DNA of 33,288 nucleotides from Planctomycetota bacterium (GCA_016220095.1 JACRIJ010000036.1:1-33288); one strand, 5' to 3'. Positions 19,820 through 28,455 are shown, counted from the first letter of the stretch. A program made the numbers and translations. The notes: generated by a model not told the origin, from the sequence alone.

Positions 19820-20649
19820 GGCATTAAATTCCTTGTTTTTTGTTCAATTGTTTTAATACTTTTATTGGTAACTAATAATTTCATCTGTGCGATCGCAATA
19901 TCATTAAGTTTCTTCAATCGTTCCGGCTGTTCTTTCCCTTCTGAAATAAATAATGCGTTTAAATTTTCCAGATTTGATAAACAAATAAGCTGAGAAATGT
20001 TTGCGTAATCACGGATGTTCCCCTTTTTATCCGGGTTATTATCTCTCCACTGCTTGGCGGTCATGCCGAATAACGCCATATTTAAAACATCGGCTTCATT
20101 GGCATAAATTATATTTTGCTGTTCTTTTGTCAATTCAGGAGGAATCAAATGCTCCCTGACCGCATCGGTATGAATCACATAATTTATTTTAGCCAAATTG
20201 CGCTTGATATCCCAGCCAAGCTGTTTTAGTTCCTGCTCTTTAAGTCGCTGGAATTCTTTGATTAAATATATTTTGAACTGCGGAGATACCCATGAAGCAA
20301 ATTCAAAGGCGATATCCTTATGCGCGTATGTCCCGCCGTACCTGCCAGCCTTTGCGATAATTCCCCTGGAATTTGTCTTTTCTACCCATTGTTTTACTGA
20401 GAGTACAAATCGATTCAATCCGGCCTGGTTTTTAATTCCCCCGAATTCGGGGGAATTAAAATCAGGATTATAAATCTCTTCCCATATTCCAAGAAATTCA
20501 ATGGTGTTTTTGTTCCGTAGCCATTTTTCAATTAAAGCAAGTCCATTTTCAATATTTTTTACCATATCAGTCAAAGAAATATAGTCTTCATGATGCGCTG
20601 ATAAAATACTGATTTCCGTTCCCTGAACCTCAATTTTTGGCATTTTCAC
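19816..20649 (-). CDS. KilA-N domain DNA-binding protein inside the cas operon
   Basis: The 277-residue protein matches chromosomal KilA-N proteins. The KilA-N region is about residues 5-125: DDYISLTDM-like EDYISLTDMV, IEKWLRNKNTIEFLGIWE, WVEKTNSRGIIAKAGRYGGTYAHKDIAFEFASWVSPQFKIYLIKEFQRLK. A C-terminal region follows with INYVIHTDAVREHLIPPEL, YANEADVLNMALFGMTAKQWRDNNPDKKGNIRDYA and CLSNLENLNA. KilA-N is a DNA-binding fold common in phages and mobile genes; the cellular role is unknown. It is not a standard cas gene but lies between cas5 and cas1 and overlaps cas1 by 4 bp. AAGGAG lies 7 nt before the ATG. Residues 63-74 are encoded by a 32-bp palindrome. Its AT-rich upstream gap (20650-20761) could hold its own promoter. 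Confidence 0.9.
20430..20461. repeat. 32-bp perfect palindrome inside the KilA-N gene
   Basis: TTTTAATTCCCCCGAA is followed directly by its exact reverse complement. It encodes the residues around DFNSPEFGGIKN (63-74) of the KilA-N protein, without breaking the frame. Confidence 0.85.
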
Positions 20650-20704
20650 ACTCCTTTATCAAACATAAAGTTGCAACTCTTATTTCAAACTGAACCAGTT
20701 TTTA

Positions 20705-20726
20705 ATTATGGCAAATTCGCCATAAT
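20705..20726. repeat. inverted repeat upstream of the KilA-N gene
   Basis: ATTATGGC (20705-20712) and GCCATAAT (20719-20726) flank a 6-nt centre, AAATTC. It lies 56-77 bp before the KilA-N start. It could be an operator bound by the KilA-N protein, a dispersed palindrome, or a terminator for the upstream cas genes; no T-tract is present on the minus strand. Confidence 0.6.
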
Positions 20727-20761
20727 ATAAAATCTCTAATCCTGTAATCTCCCTTGACTGC

Positions 20762-21442
20762 TCAATCAACTATCTTTGCTTCATGCAACATTACTCTTCG
20801 CGGAGCAAATTTCCGCGCATAAAGCTCAAAAGATACAGCCTGATCCATGTATGAGTCAATACCCTCCCCAAACGAATCAACTTCCTGAACGCGTGTAAAT
20901 GATTCAAGCGATTTTCCATCAAGAAGTTTTTTTGCGGCTTCATCACTTGATAGATATAATCCGGCAAATATCGGAACAGAAGGTATACAAGATTTTCTAC
21001 CAAGCCAGATACCCCAGACTGGATTTTGTAAAGCCATACTTATTTCTTCAAGAAATTTCCGCTCGCCCTCAAACAACGCTAAAAAACCGGAATCATTTAA
21101 ATATTGCCGGTACGTAAGCACAGCATCTGGCTTCATTTTTCCTTTCGCGTCACGCGTACCTTGAACTGTATGATAATCCTGCATACGTTTCACCATTATT
21201 TCCTTGTTTTTAACACATCTCGGAACTACGATACATAAAAGCTTTAAGGTTGTAAATTTTTCCAATGTTATTTTTTCTCCTGGTGATCCGCGATAAAGCC
21301 CCATAGCCGCGCAACAAAGCCCGGCCAGCGCGCTTTTAGTCGGGAAAAGCCCTGTGTTCCGGCGATTAAATTGGCTATCATAACCCCATGATTGCATTGG
21401 CCCTTCAAGCCGCAAAGCAAGCACTGCATGATTAATTGACAT
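20762..21442 (-). CDS. cas5e: Cascade subunit Cas5e (CasD)
   Basis: Cas5e caps the 5' handle end of the crRNA in the Cascade complex. The 226-residue protein starts with the RAMP-type strand AVLALRLEGPMQSWGYDSQFNRRNTGLFPTKSAL and continues with GLCCAAMG. Later it has QDYHTVQGTRDAKGK and LTYRQYLNDSGFLALFEGE, and the end FAPRRVMLHEAKIV, all typical of CasD. The start overlaps the cas7 end by 11 bp, with GGAGGT 7-8 nt before the ATG. In E. coli cas6e follows; here a 112-bp gap and the KilA-N gene follow instead. Confidence 0.93.
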   Translation of the reverse strand: MSINHAVLALRLEGPMQSWGYDSQFNRRNTGLFPTKSALAGLCCAAMGLYRGSPGEKITLEKFTTLKLLCIVVPRCVKNKEIMVKRMQDYHTVQGTRDAKGKMKPDAVLTYRQYLNDSGFLALFEGERKFLEEISMALQNPVWGIWLGRKSCIPSVPIFAGLYLSSDEAAKKLLDGKSLESFTRVQEVDSFGEGIDSYMDQAVSFELYARKFAPRRVMLHEAKIVD

Positions 21443-22475
21443 GTTTTCCCACCTCCACCAAAAGCTCGGACATCTTATTTTTCGGCATTTTAATTTCTGC
21501 TTCTGAAGACAATTCCCAGCTTGTTTTCAGAGTATTGTATTCCTCTTCCAGTGCTGTAACAGACTTTTTAACTATTCCATTTTTATTGAAAATCGGCTCT
21601 TCAAAAGCGTTAATCAATTGCACGGGATGGCCTTTTTTACGGATAACACACAAGACATAATTCGGCAGGACATTCCCATTCATGGAATTTTTACGGGCCA
21701 CAGGAACTGCCTGAATTGTGGCCTTGACAAAGGCTTTTACAACTTCTTTGCGTTCATTGCTATTGAGACTTGCAAGATGATCTTTATCAAAAAGCATATC
21801 AAAATTAAGCGCGGCAAAACGATAATAGGTTGCCGAATTAAATTCCAGCGTACCGGTCATCGCGGCGCCAGCATCAACATTTGGAAAATCTTCTACTGTA
21901 GAGAAGTAATCAATTTCGTTATCAACTTTATGAGTGGAAAGAGCGTGACTAAACATAGAAGCACCTTCAAGTGTAAGTGTATGGTCACTCGCCACCATAC
22001 GGCCAAACAATGAGATGTCAGCCGCGTCTTTCAAATCTTCCGGCTTGATTTCCTTAATTGCTTTCTTAACATCGCCCTTTTCTTTATACGCTGTTGCAAG
22101 TTTATCTATTTCCGCCTGAGTTGTAAAATAAGCAGTTTTTACACGTAGCACCCTACTCTTTGTTTCAGCCTCTCCATCGTATTTAGCTAAATAGTCTGAT
22201 ATCTCTTTTGCTACCTCAACTGCTTTCTTTTCATCCAAACCTTCTTTTTGAAGAGCAATCTTGAGAGGTTCAACAATTAACCGGCCGCGTTGTCCCTTAA
22301 AAAGGCTGGGCAATTCTTCTTGCGCCATTTCCCGTACCGCACGTTTCCAGCACTGACTTGAAACCCGCGCGCGCTGGACACCGCCAAAGATAGCGGTCTT
22401 TGGGGAATTAAGATCATCCCGGTTAAGACACGATACAGGGAACGACTGCAAAATATGAAGTTCTAAATGTCTCAT
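21432..22475 (-). CDS. cas7e: Cascade backbone subunit Cas7e (CasC/Cse4)
   Basis: Cas7e forms the six-copy backbone that holds the crRNA spacer. The 347-residue protein starts MRHLELHILQSFPVSCLNRD and continues SPKTAIFGGVQRARVSSQCWKRAVR, the characteristic CasC N-terminus. Further on are SLFGRMVASDHTLTLEGASMFSHALSTHKVDNEIDYFSTVEDF and GAAMTGTLEFNSATYYRFAALN. The ATG at 22475 is chosen because AGGAGG precedes it by 7-8 nt and it matches the family start; an upstream frame to 22559 would overlap cas6e. It lies 22 bp after the cas6e stop and overlaps cas5e by 11 bp. Confidence 0.95.
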   Translation of the reverse strand: MRHLELHILQSFPVSCLNRDDLNSPKTAIFGGVQRARVSSQCWKRAVREMAQEELPSLFKGQRGRLIVEPLKIALQKEGLDEKKAVEVAKEISDYLAKYDGEAETKSRVLRVKTAYFTTQAEIDKLATAYKEKGDVKKAIKEIKPEDLKDAADISLFGRMVASDHTLTLEGASMFSHALSTHKVDNEIDYFSTVEDFPNVDAGAAMTGTLEFNSATYYRFAALNFDMLFDKDHLASLNSNERKEVVKAFVKATIQAVPVARKNSMNGNVLPNYVLCVIRKKGHPVQLINAFEEPIFNKNGIVKKSVTALEEEYNTLKTSWELSSEAEIKMPKNKMSELLVEVGKHVN

Positions 22476-22497
22476 AACAAAATCCTCCTGTTTTTCA

Positions 22498-23142
22498 TTA
22501 CTCAATTGGTTTAAGAACAAAAAGGCCAAACCCAAATCCGCGGGCGCGGCCGATACCATCTTGTACTGTTTTCAAAAAATGCCCCCTATCCTTTACTTCA
22601 AGCGCGCCTTTAAACTCTACGCCAACTATCCCTCCTTCATATTCCTTTTGATTTTTTTTATCCTCCTTATAGAACCGGTGAAATACCAGCGGCGATATTT
22701 CAAGCCGCGGCTCATCGCAAATAACAAACCCTCCTTGTTCGCCTCTTCTTACAATCCATTCTTTCAACTCATCGGATTTAGTTATCGCGTAATGACTGCC
22801 ATGTTTTTTCTTTTTGCCCGCCGGATCGCGCCGCGAAAGGGTGCGCGTCGGATTTACCATAACCTTGAATAAATACCGATTTTGCTCAAAAAATGCCTGC
22901 GGCATTTCCTTTTCGCGCCACCGCCCTTGAACGCACCAATCCGGTTTTTGCGGTTTAACCGCAGATAGCACAGTGAGCCTGAATTCCCGTTCATCAGCGT
23001 CAAGCCGCGTCAAAAACTCGCGTTTATCATGCGGCATGCCGGGAAATAATTTCCAGACCTCCCGATGCCATTCATAAAGCCCATATAATTTCCGGTAAGC
23101 AGCAATAGATTTATCTAATGTAATCTGCGTTATGTACTTCAT
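22498..23142 (-). CDS. cas6e: CRISPR RNA endonuclease Cas6e (CasE/Cse3)
   Basis: Cas6e cuts pre-crRNA at the base of each repeat hairpin and stays bound to the 3' end. The 214-residue protein has the catalytic histidine at position 26 (YEWHREVWKLFP), the same position as in E. coli CasE. It also has the glycine-rich loop GIGRARGFGFGLFVL near the C-terminus. The ATG overlaps the cse2 stop by 4 bp with GAGGTG before it. Its place between cse2 and cas7 differs from E. coli, where it is the last Cascade gene. Confidence 0.94.
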   Translation of the reverse strand: MKYITQITLDKSIAAYRKLYGLYEWHREVWKLFPGMPHDKREFLTRLDADEREFRLTVLSAVKPQKPDWCVQGRWREKEMPQAFFEQNRYLFKVMVNPTRTLSRRDPAGKKKKHGSHYAITKSDELKEWIVRRGEQGGFVICDEPRLEISPLVFHRFYKEDKKNQKEYEGGIVGVEFKGALEVKDRGHFLKTVQDGIGRARGFGFGLFVLKPIE

Positions 23143-23663
23143 TCAAACACCTCTTCCAATTGAGACGCATTCCAAAAACTGCCCGCCCATTTTGCCTTGG
23201 CCTTATCACCCCAATATAACAAACCATCGAAAAGCTCATCGTAATTCACTGGAATATCCTGCGCTTTCATACGTAAAACGAACCGGATGACACGATCACA
23301 AATTTCTTCCCGTTCCGATGAAAGTAAATATTGAAATCGCTTGCCCACTGGCCCGACATCTTTAGGATCGTATAACTTTTCGTCATCCCGCATAAGGCCT
23401 CTGCATTCCAAACCAAAGTCAACATTGGAAATTTCTTTGGGATGCGCGGCAAATAATCCGGCAATGGTCTGAACAACCTTCGCATAATGATCGTAGTCTT
23501 TCGTCGAATCATCAATTCCCCCAAATCTTGCCAGAATCGGCCATGCCCGGTGTTTAAGATTGTCCCTGAGCGCGCAACGTAAATTCGCAAACGTTGCCCG
23601 GTCATCGCGCTCCCGGCATTCCCGCAGAAATTTTAACAACCTGTCTTTTGTATCCTGACTCAT
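23139..23663 (-). CDS. cse2: Cascade small subunit Cse2 (CasB/Cas11e)
   Basis: Cse2 forms the dimer on the belly of Cascade that stabilises the R-loop. The 174-residue, helix-rich protein has LLKFLRECRERDDRATFANLRCALRDNLKHRAWPILARFGG, a family-typical N-terminal half, followed by QTIAGLFAAHP and a VGPVGKRFQYLLSSEREEI motif with basic residues placed to contact nucleic acid. ATGA overlap with cse1 (23660-23663), and GGAGGTGAAGA before the ATG, show tight coupling. Length is normal. Confidence 0.93.
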   Translation of the reverse strand: MSQDTKDRLLKFLRECRERDDRATFANLRCALRDNLKHRAWPILARFGGIDDSTKDYDHYAKVVQTIAGLFAAHPKEISNVDFGLECRGLMRDDEKLYDPKDVGPVGKRFQYLLSSEREEICDRVIRFVLRMKAQDIPVNYDELFDGLLYWGDKAKAKWAGSFWNASQLEEVFE

Positions 23664-25282
23664 TCTTCACCTCCATCTGTATTTTGTTCTTCTTTTTCTT
23701 CTTCCACTTTCTTTTCGGCAAAAAGTTTTTTCCAGCCTAAAGCAAACGCCCTGATCTGCCGTGGTGTTTCCTGGCCGCAGGCAACTATATACGCATCACG
23801 CGCAGCCTTATGTAACACCTGACCCCATATTTGACGCGCTTGTTCCAACTTATCGGTTCCAAAGGCTTCAACGCATCTCATCAATAAATACCGTTGTTTT
23901 TCTACAGCCGTCCAATACGCTTGGGTAACTTTGGCATGAAGGACATCCTTAACTTTAAATGCATCTTTATTCTTTTTAGGATCAACTCGTGCTTCCCAAA
24001 AGTTATCTATATTTTTCCGATACTCTTCCACCGCCCGGCCAACTCTCTTTGACAATCCCTCAGCATCATTAACGCTATTTTCATAGAGCAATCGTCCTCC
24101 CTCTGTTAACATTTTAGATGAGATACCATATACGGATTCAACGGAATTTATATATCCGCCTTTTACGTTCCACTCAATTCCTCCGCACCAAATGTCAAAA
24201 TCACCATTAGATAAATTTTCCAATGCTCTTGGCCCACATGCGTCGCTATTATCAGAAATATTTCTCACTGTAATTGCAGATAATTCACGCCAAATTGCAT
24301 TATTATTTGTTTTCAATATAACTCTTTTATTCTTAGAAATTTTTACTGTCGCGGTAGTTTCGTATAATCCATCTGCAGATAGAGGATATTTAAATCCATT
24401 AGACAAAATCATATCTTGCTTTTCATGTCTAATATTAATAGCTCGCGTTATAGGAACAAGTCGTCCTAAGTAAGTGAGTGTTGCATTATGCAAAGCATTG
24501 ATATCTCCAAAGCCTAGTGGGAACATTTCCCAGATAGGATGCCCCCATGCATCGTTATCACCATAATGCCTCTTGGCAATTTCCTTAGTCAATAAATTCA
24601 AAGAAATAGTTTGTGACAAATTTATTCCTCGCAAAAAAGTATGTAGCATTAGTTTGTCGATACTAGGGGCTGGAAAACTGGCTCCGTTTCCCGGACTATC
24701 AATGTTATTCCATGTTGCAATCCCAATTCTTCCACTCGCACTAAAGTTCTGATAAGCAATGAGATTTATTGCAATTTGCCTTTTTTCAAAGATCCGCCCA
24801 TCGCTGCCACTCGCTTGATGATCAAACAACGTTGAATTATTGCCTGTTGCTAACGTGATATCTAATTTGCTCGTGGGCGTAAACGTATTAATACTTTCAT
24901 CTTCCCTATCCGAGACACTATTTTTATTTTTTGACTCAGATTTCGATTTTTTATTCTTTTCCTTTACCGACAACCCTGCAATTTGCAAAAACGGCTTTTT
25001 CTTATCAAACAAATCAAACGACCCTTTCCATTTTTCCAAATATTCCTTTGCCGCTTCCGGCAATTTACCCTGAGCTGTCTTCCAATCATCCTTATCTTTT
25101 GGCCCGTCAAGAGCGGCTTGCGATATACAAATAAATAACCGCATAAGCGCCACTCGCTCATGAGGCCGTACTGAAAGATCAGCAATTTTTTTCCCTTCAA
25201 TAAAAATTTGCATCAAGCTGGCAAAATCAGGTTTACCGTCCATAGTTATTACCGGCACCCACTTTTCAGTCACAAGGTTCAT
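23660..25282 (-). CDS. cas8e: Cascade large subunit Cas8e (Cse1/CasA)
   Basis: Cas8e recognises the PAM and recruits Cas3. The 540-residue protein starts NLVTEKWVPVITMDGKPDFAS, the standard Cse1 start, followed by ADLSVRPHERVALMRLFICI. It later has TLFDHQASG, AINLIAYQNFSASGRIG, MLHTFLRGINLSQTISLNLLT and HPIWEM, and ends with a helical C-terminal bundle. Residues 106-130 are a Lys/Ser/Asn-rich low-complexity stretch near the position of the flexible loop L1 in E. coli CasA. The start overlaps cas3 by 17 bp and the stop overlaps cse2 by 4 bp. Confidence 0.93.
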   Translation of the reverse strand: MNLVTEKWVPVITMDGKPDFASLMQIFIEGKKIADLSVRPHERVALMRLFICISQAALDGPKDKDDWKTAQGKLPEAAKEYLEKWKGSFDLFDKKKPFLQIAGLSVKEKNKKSKSESKNKNSVSDREDESINTFTPTSKLDITLATGNNSTLFDHQASGSDGRIFEKRQIAINLIAYQNFSASGRIGIATWNNIDSPGNGASFPAPSIDKLMLHTFLRGINLSQTISLNLLTKEIAKRHYGDNDAWGHPIWEMFPLGFGDINALHNATLTYLGRLVPITRAINIRHEKQDMILSNGFKYPLSADGLYETTATVKISKNKRVILKTNNNAIWRELSAITVRNISDNSDACGPRALENLSNGDFDIWCGGIEWNVKGGYINSVESVYGISSKMLTEGGRLLYENSVNDAEGLSKRVGRAVEEYRKNIDNFWEARVDPKKNKDAFKVKDVLHAKVTQAYWTAVEKQRYLLMRCVEAFGTDKLEQARQIWGQVLHKAARDAYIVACGQETPRQIRAFALGWKKLFAEKKVEEEKEEQNTDGGEE

Positions 25283-27824
25283 TGTTCACCCCGCTATCTT
25301 TACCTTTGTTTCGCATAATTTCCACTCCTTTCTCCGGCGTATATCTGAATTTATACTCATCTTTCAGATTTTTATTTATGACATTGCCGTTATTATCCAC
25401 TACACCTAACTGCCAATCACCTCGCACTAACGCTGAAATACCGGCATTAACCTGTTTTGATCTAAAACAGTAAGCCGGAATTTTTACGATATTTCTATGT
25501 GTCGAGCGCGCGGCAGATAACGAATACATGTCATCCCTCAATACCGCGATTTCACCGTTTAAAAGCACTATATTGTTTTTTTGTTTTTCCTTTATCAAGA
25601 TCATCTGTGTAGTCGGATAATCGTTCACGCGCGTTTTTGCCATACCTTCTTCATCCATAAGTAATGGGTTCCATACATTTGCCTCAAACTCAGCAGAATT
25701 TTTCTGAGCAAATTCTTCACCCTCAATCTCTTCCGCCAGTTTTTGCCAGCCTGCCGGATCATCACCGCGTAATTCGTAAGTCTTTTCAAGCAGTCCGCGA
25801 ATATCGTCCGGTAAATTAACAACGTTCATCCCCATCCAAAGCTCAAGACTTCTTAATAAGACATAGGGAGCATATACCCATGCTTTGCTTCCTAACATCT
25901 TCTTGATTTTATCCGCCGAAACATTTTTTAATTCATCCAAAGATTTATTTTCGCTAATAATATAAAATTCACGTTTTTTACACGGACGCCCAGAGCGGGG
26001 ATGTCGCCACAATCTACCCATGCGTTGAAAAAGCATATCGGTCGGAGCAAGTTCGCTTACCATAAAATCCGCGTCCAGATCAACGCTTTGTTCCACTACC
26101 TGCGTGCTGAACAGTATGCATCCGTTTCGTTTTTTGCCGTCTTTCCCTAATTTTTCCATCCAATAATCCTCTAGTTCCTGCCTTCGAAAAACAGGAAAAC
26201 GCGCGTGCAAAAGCCCTAATTCAACTTTATTATCCGCAATTTGCTCCGCTCTCCGGTATATTTCCTGAGATCGATTCACCGTATCAGACACCCACAAAAT
26301 ACACGCGCCGTTTTCTGCCTTTTTAATCGCGGTGGATAGAGCAGAAATTTCGTTTTCAAAACGCGCTGAAACTTTTGCTGTTTCAGTCCTTTCTACCGGC
26401 ACATATTCTATTTCATTCTGATTTGTGTTTCTTCCCGTTATAAGCGGATAATTCTCTTGATTTTCTTCTTTTGCTATCCCAATAAACCGGCTTTTACCTT
26501 CTTGCGTAAGCGTTGCGGAAAGAACAATAATAGTACAGCCAAGCGGCAATAACTTTTCGCATAAAGTCTTAATAAGTGTTCCTGTATATAAATCATAAGA
26601 ATGAACTTCATCAAGGATTACTACTTTCCCTGACAACGCAAACTGACGGACAAAAAAATGTTTAACCGCAATAACGCTCATCAACGCCTGATCAACTGTA
26701 CCAACTCCGAAAGGAGCAAGTAAAGCGCGTTTTTTGGAAGCAAACCAATCTTTAGCATCTTGCACGGATTCCTTTTCACTCGCAGTTGCCGCACAAAAAG
26801 AAGGCACAACTGTTTGATCCAAAAGCCAGGAACCGGCATGTATCAACCGTGCGTCAACAGGCTCATCGGATATATTTTTTAAAAAATTCTGTACACGTTC
26901 ATGTATTCGATTACTCGTTGTTTGAGTCGGCAGGGCAAAATATATCCCCGATGCTTTTCCCTCGCACATTAATTTGTAAGAGCACCAAAGAGCCGCTTCT
27001 GTCTTACCCATTCCCATAGGCGCTTCGATCACATAAAGCCCCGGTTCTGAAATAAAATCGCCTGCCTTCGCTTGAAGATCGTTCGGGATAAACGGCTGAT
27101 TCTCTTTATTTTTAAAGATATCGCCAAAAGAAAGGTTTTGACGCACTTTAATACCATCAAATCCTATTGCCTTAAATGCGGTTACGGCTATATTGGCGCT
27201 TTCATTTGGCGTTGTCTCAATTTCAGGATAAAAATAATCTTCATCCGAACCAATCCAGTCCGCCACTGAAACAAGCCCGGCAAGCCACCATGCAAGCGGC
27301 CAAGAATTATCAATCTGAAAATCAGGCAAATTAATCGAACCAAGAAAATCATCGATTGTTTTTTCGCGCCTCTTTGCCCATTCATCATCAGGCTTACATC
27401 CTTTTGGGATTATTCCTAGTTTATGAAAACGGCCATGATGCGCGCCAACAAGCGCTCCCCAAAGCTCGGCAGATGCAGTTTGCATCTTGCCTTTTTGTAA
27501 TATAGTTTGTATTGTATGTTGTGTAACCTTGGAATGGTCCGATTCATATGTTGCGTCCCAAGCATAATTTTTAGCGATATTAATAAGATTATTCTGTTGC
27601 AGCCATCCCAAACATTTTGATTGGAATCCCGGAGAAATTTTACCAATATCGTGCAAACCTGCAAAATATGAAAAAATATTCCGCTCAACCTGCTGCAATT
27701 GAAGAAAAGAGGCCTTCCCTTCCAATAAAATATCAGCAACCGCCCTGACATCACACATATGGGAAAGCACAGATTTCCCGGGTTTTCCTTCTGCAGTAGT
27801 CTTCGCCCAAAAATATTCTGACAT
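25266..27824 (-). CDS. cas3: CRISPR-associated nuclease-helicase Cas3 (HD + DExH)
   Basis: Cas3 is recruited by target-bound Cascade and degrades DNA. The 852-residue protein is the fused HD-helicase form. The HD nuclease domain has H22, H58-D59 (FAGLHDIGKISPGFQ), HH129-130 (GAHHGRF) and D189. The SF2 helicase has Walker A APMGMGKTEAA (268-278), DEVH (405-408) and LSATLTQ, then QVVEQSVDLDADFMVSEL and QRMGRLWRH (motif VI). All key residues are present. It heads the classic cas genes; a small zinc-motif ORF lies 20 bp upstream. The start has only a weak AGGA. Confidence 0.95.
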   Translation of the reverse strand: MSEYFWAKTTAEGKPGKSVLSHMCDVRAVADILLEGKASFLQLQQVERNIFSYFAGLHDIGKISPGFQSKCLGWLQQNNLINIAKNYAWDATYESDHSKVTQHTIQTILQKGKMQTASAELWGALVGAHHGRFHKLGIIPKGCKPDDEWAKRREKTIDDFLGSINLPDFQIDNSWPLAWWLAGLVSVADWIGSDEDYFYPEIETTPNESANIAVTAFKAIGFDGIKVRQNLSFGDIFKNKENQPFIPNDLQAKAGDFISEPGLYVIEAPMGMGKTEAALWCSYKLMCEGKASGIYFALPTQTTSNRIHERVQNFLKNISDEPVDARLIHAGSWLLDQTVVPSFCAATASEKESVQDAKDWFASKKRALLAPFGVGTVDQALMSVIAVKHFFVRQFALSGKVVILDEVHSYDLYTGTLIKTLCEKLLPLGCTIIVLSATLTQEGKSRFIGIAKEENQENYPLITGRNTNQNEIEYVPVERTETAKVSARFENEISALSTAIKKAENGACILWVSDTVNRSQEIYRRAEQIADNKVELGLLHARFPVFRRQELEDYWMEKLGKDGKKRNGCILFSTQVVEQSVDLDADFMVSELAPTDMLFQRMGRLWRHPRSGRPCKKREFYIISENKSLDELKNVSADKIKKMLGSKAWVYAPYVLLRSLELWMGMNVVNLPDDIRGLLEKTYELRGDDPAGWQKLAEEIEGEEFAQKNSAEFEANVWNPLLMDEEGMAKTRVNDYPTTQMILIKEKQKNNIVLLNGEIAVLRDDMYSLSAARSTHRNIVKIPAYCFRSKQVNAGISALVRGDWQLGVVDNNGNVINKNLKDEYKFRYTPEKGVEIMRNKGKDSGVNNEPCD

Positions 27825-27844
27825 TTATAGTTTTTTCCTATTCT

Positions 27845-28069
27845 TTAATTTTTCGATTTTTTCGTCTCTGAATAATTATCCACTTCAACAAACTCAAAAC
27901 TATTCATTAAAAACCATTCTAAGGGATCCAGCAATTCCTTGCATAACGGACACACATAATCAATATTGCCGATTTGAATCGCGTTTTTGTAATCATGCCG
28001 GCATACTGCAGTTTCCTTGCCGGGATTGCATGCTTTTCGGACTTTAAAAACCGTTTTTTGTTTTCTCAT
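27845..28069 (-). CDS. small probable zinc-binding protein at the head of the cas operon, unknown
   Basis: The protein is not a standard Cas family member that I recognise. Its 74 residues have a basic start (RKQKTVFKVRK) and cysteines at 14, 23, 40 and 43 plus His25. C23-x-H25 ... C40-P-L-C43 looks like a treble-clef or ribbon zinc site. A hydrophobic, acidic stretch follows, ELLDPLEWFLMNSFEFVEVD. It lies 8 bp after the four-helix-bundle gene and 20 bp before cas3, all on the minus strand, so it is very probably co-transcribed with the cas genes. No strong Shine-Dalgarno is present. It may be an accessory or regulatory protein of the system, or a passenger. Confidence 0.65.
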   Translation of the reverse strand: MRKQKTVFKVRKACNPGKETAVCRHDYKNAIQIGNIDYVCPLCKELLDPLEWFLMNSFEFVEVDNYSETKKSKN

Positions 28070-28077
28070 AACAAAAA

Positions 28078-28455
28078 TTAAAACCTGTTTTTTCCTTCAC
28101 GGGACTGCGACCTCGTTTTGTAAAGCCGTTCTGTGAATCCGCCCTCATTCAGGAACGCCTTATCCAGCGCGCGCAACTGTTGGTCAAGCAGATAATTCGT
28201 CTGGTGAATCAAGCAAATTACAGTGTTTGCCGCAACTTCCGGCGAACTTTCTTCAATATAGCTCTCGGCGATATTCTGCTTGCCGCTTCGCGCCGCCTGA
28301 ACCATCTGGTCATGCGTACGGGAACGGCGGTCTATAAACAGGTCACAGAATTTTACCGTAGCGTCATAAACCATCTCAGACATCTGGTAAGACTTGAGAT
28401 CGCGGTAGCCGCCGTGGGGCGGGATTAGTTGGGGGTGTTCTTTTGGATTAGACAT
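28078..28455 (-). CDS. four-helix-bundle protein, apparently internally deleted
   Basis: The 125-residue protein matches the N- and C-terminal parts of the 'four helix bundle suffix domain' family. The N-terminal part is LIPPHGGYRDLKSYQMSEMVYDATVKFCDLFIDRRSRTHDQMVQAARSGKQNIAE (residues 10-64). The C-terminal part is SPEVAANTVICLIHQTNYLLDQQLRALDKAFLNEGGF (71-107). In the relatives I recall, the two parts are separated by a further helix pair and a variable linker (tens of residues). Here they join at about residues 65-70 without a frameshift. The cellular function of this family is unknown. A promoter lies at 28517-28525, and transcription may continue into the zinc-motif ORF and cas3. Confidence 0.7.
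   Translation of the reverse strand: MSNPKEHPQLIPPHGGYRDLKSYQMSEMVYDATVKFCDLFIDRRSRTHDQMVQAARSGKQNIAESYIEESSPEVAANTVICLIHQTNYLLDQQLRALDKAFLNEGGFTERLYKTRSQSREGKNRF

Noticed and set aside
22476..22559. Longer Cas7e start at 22559
   Set aside because: It would overlap cas6e by about 60 bp and add residues foreign to the family; ATG 22475 has AGGAGG and the expected N-terminus.
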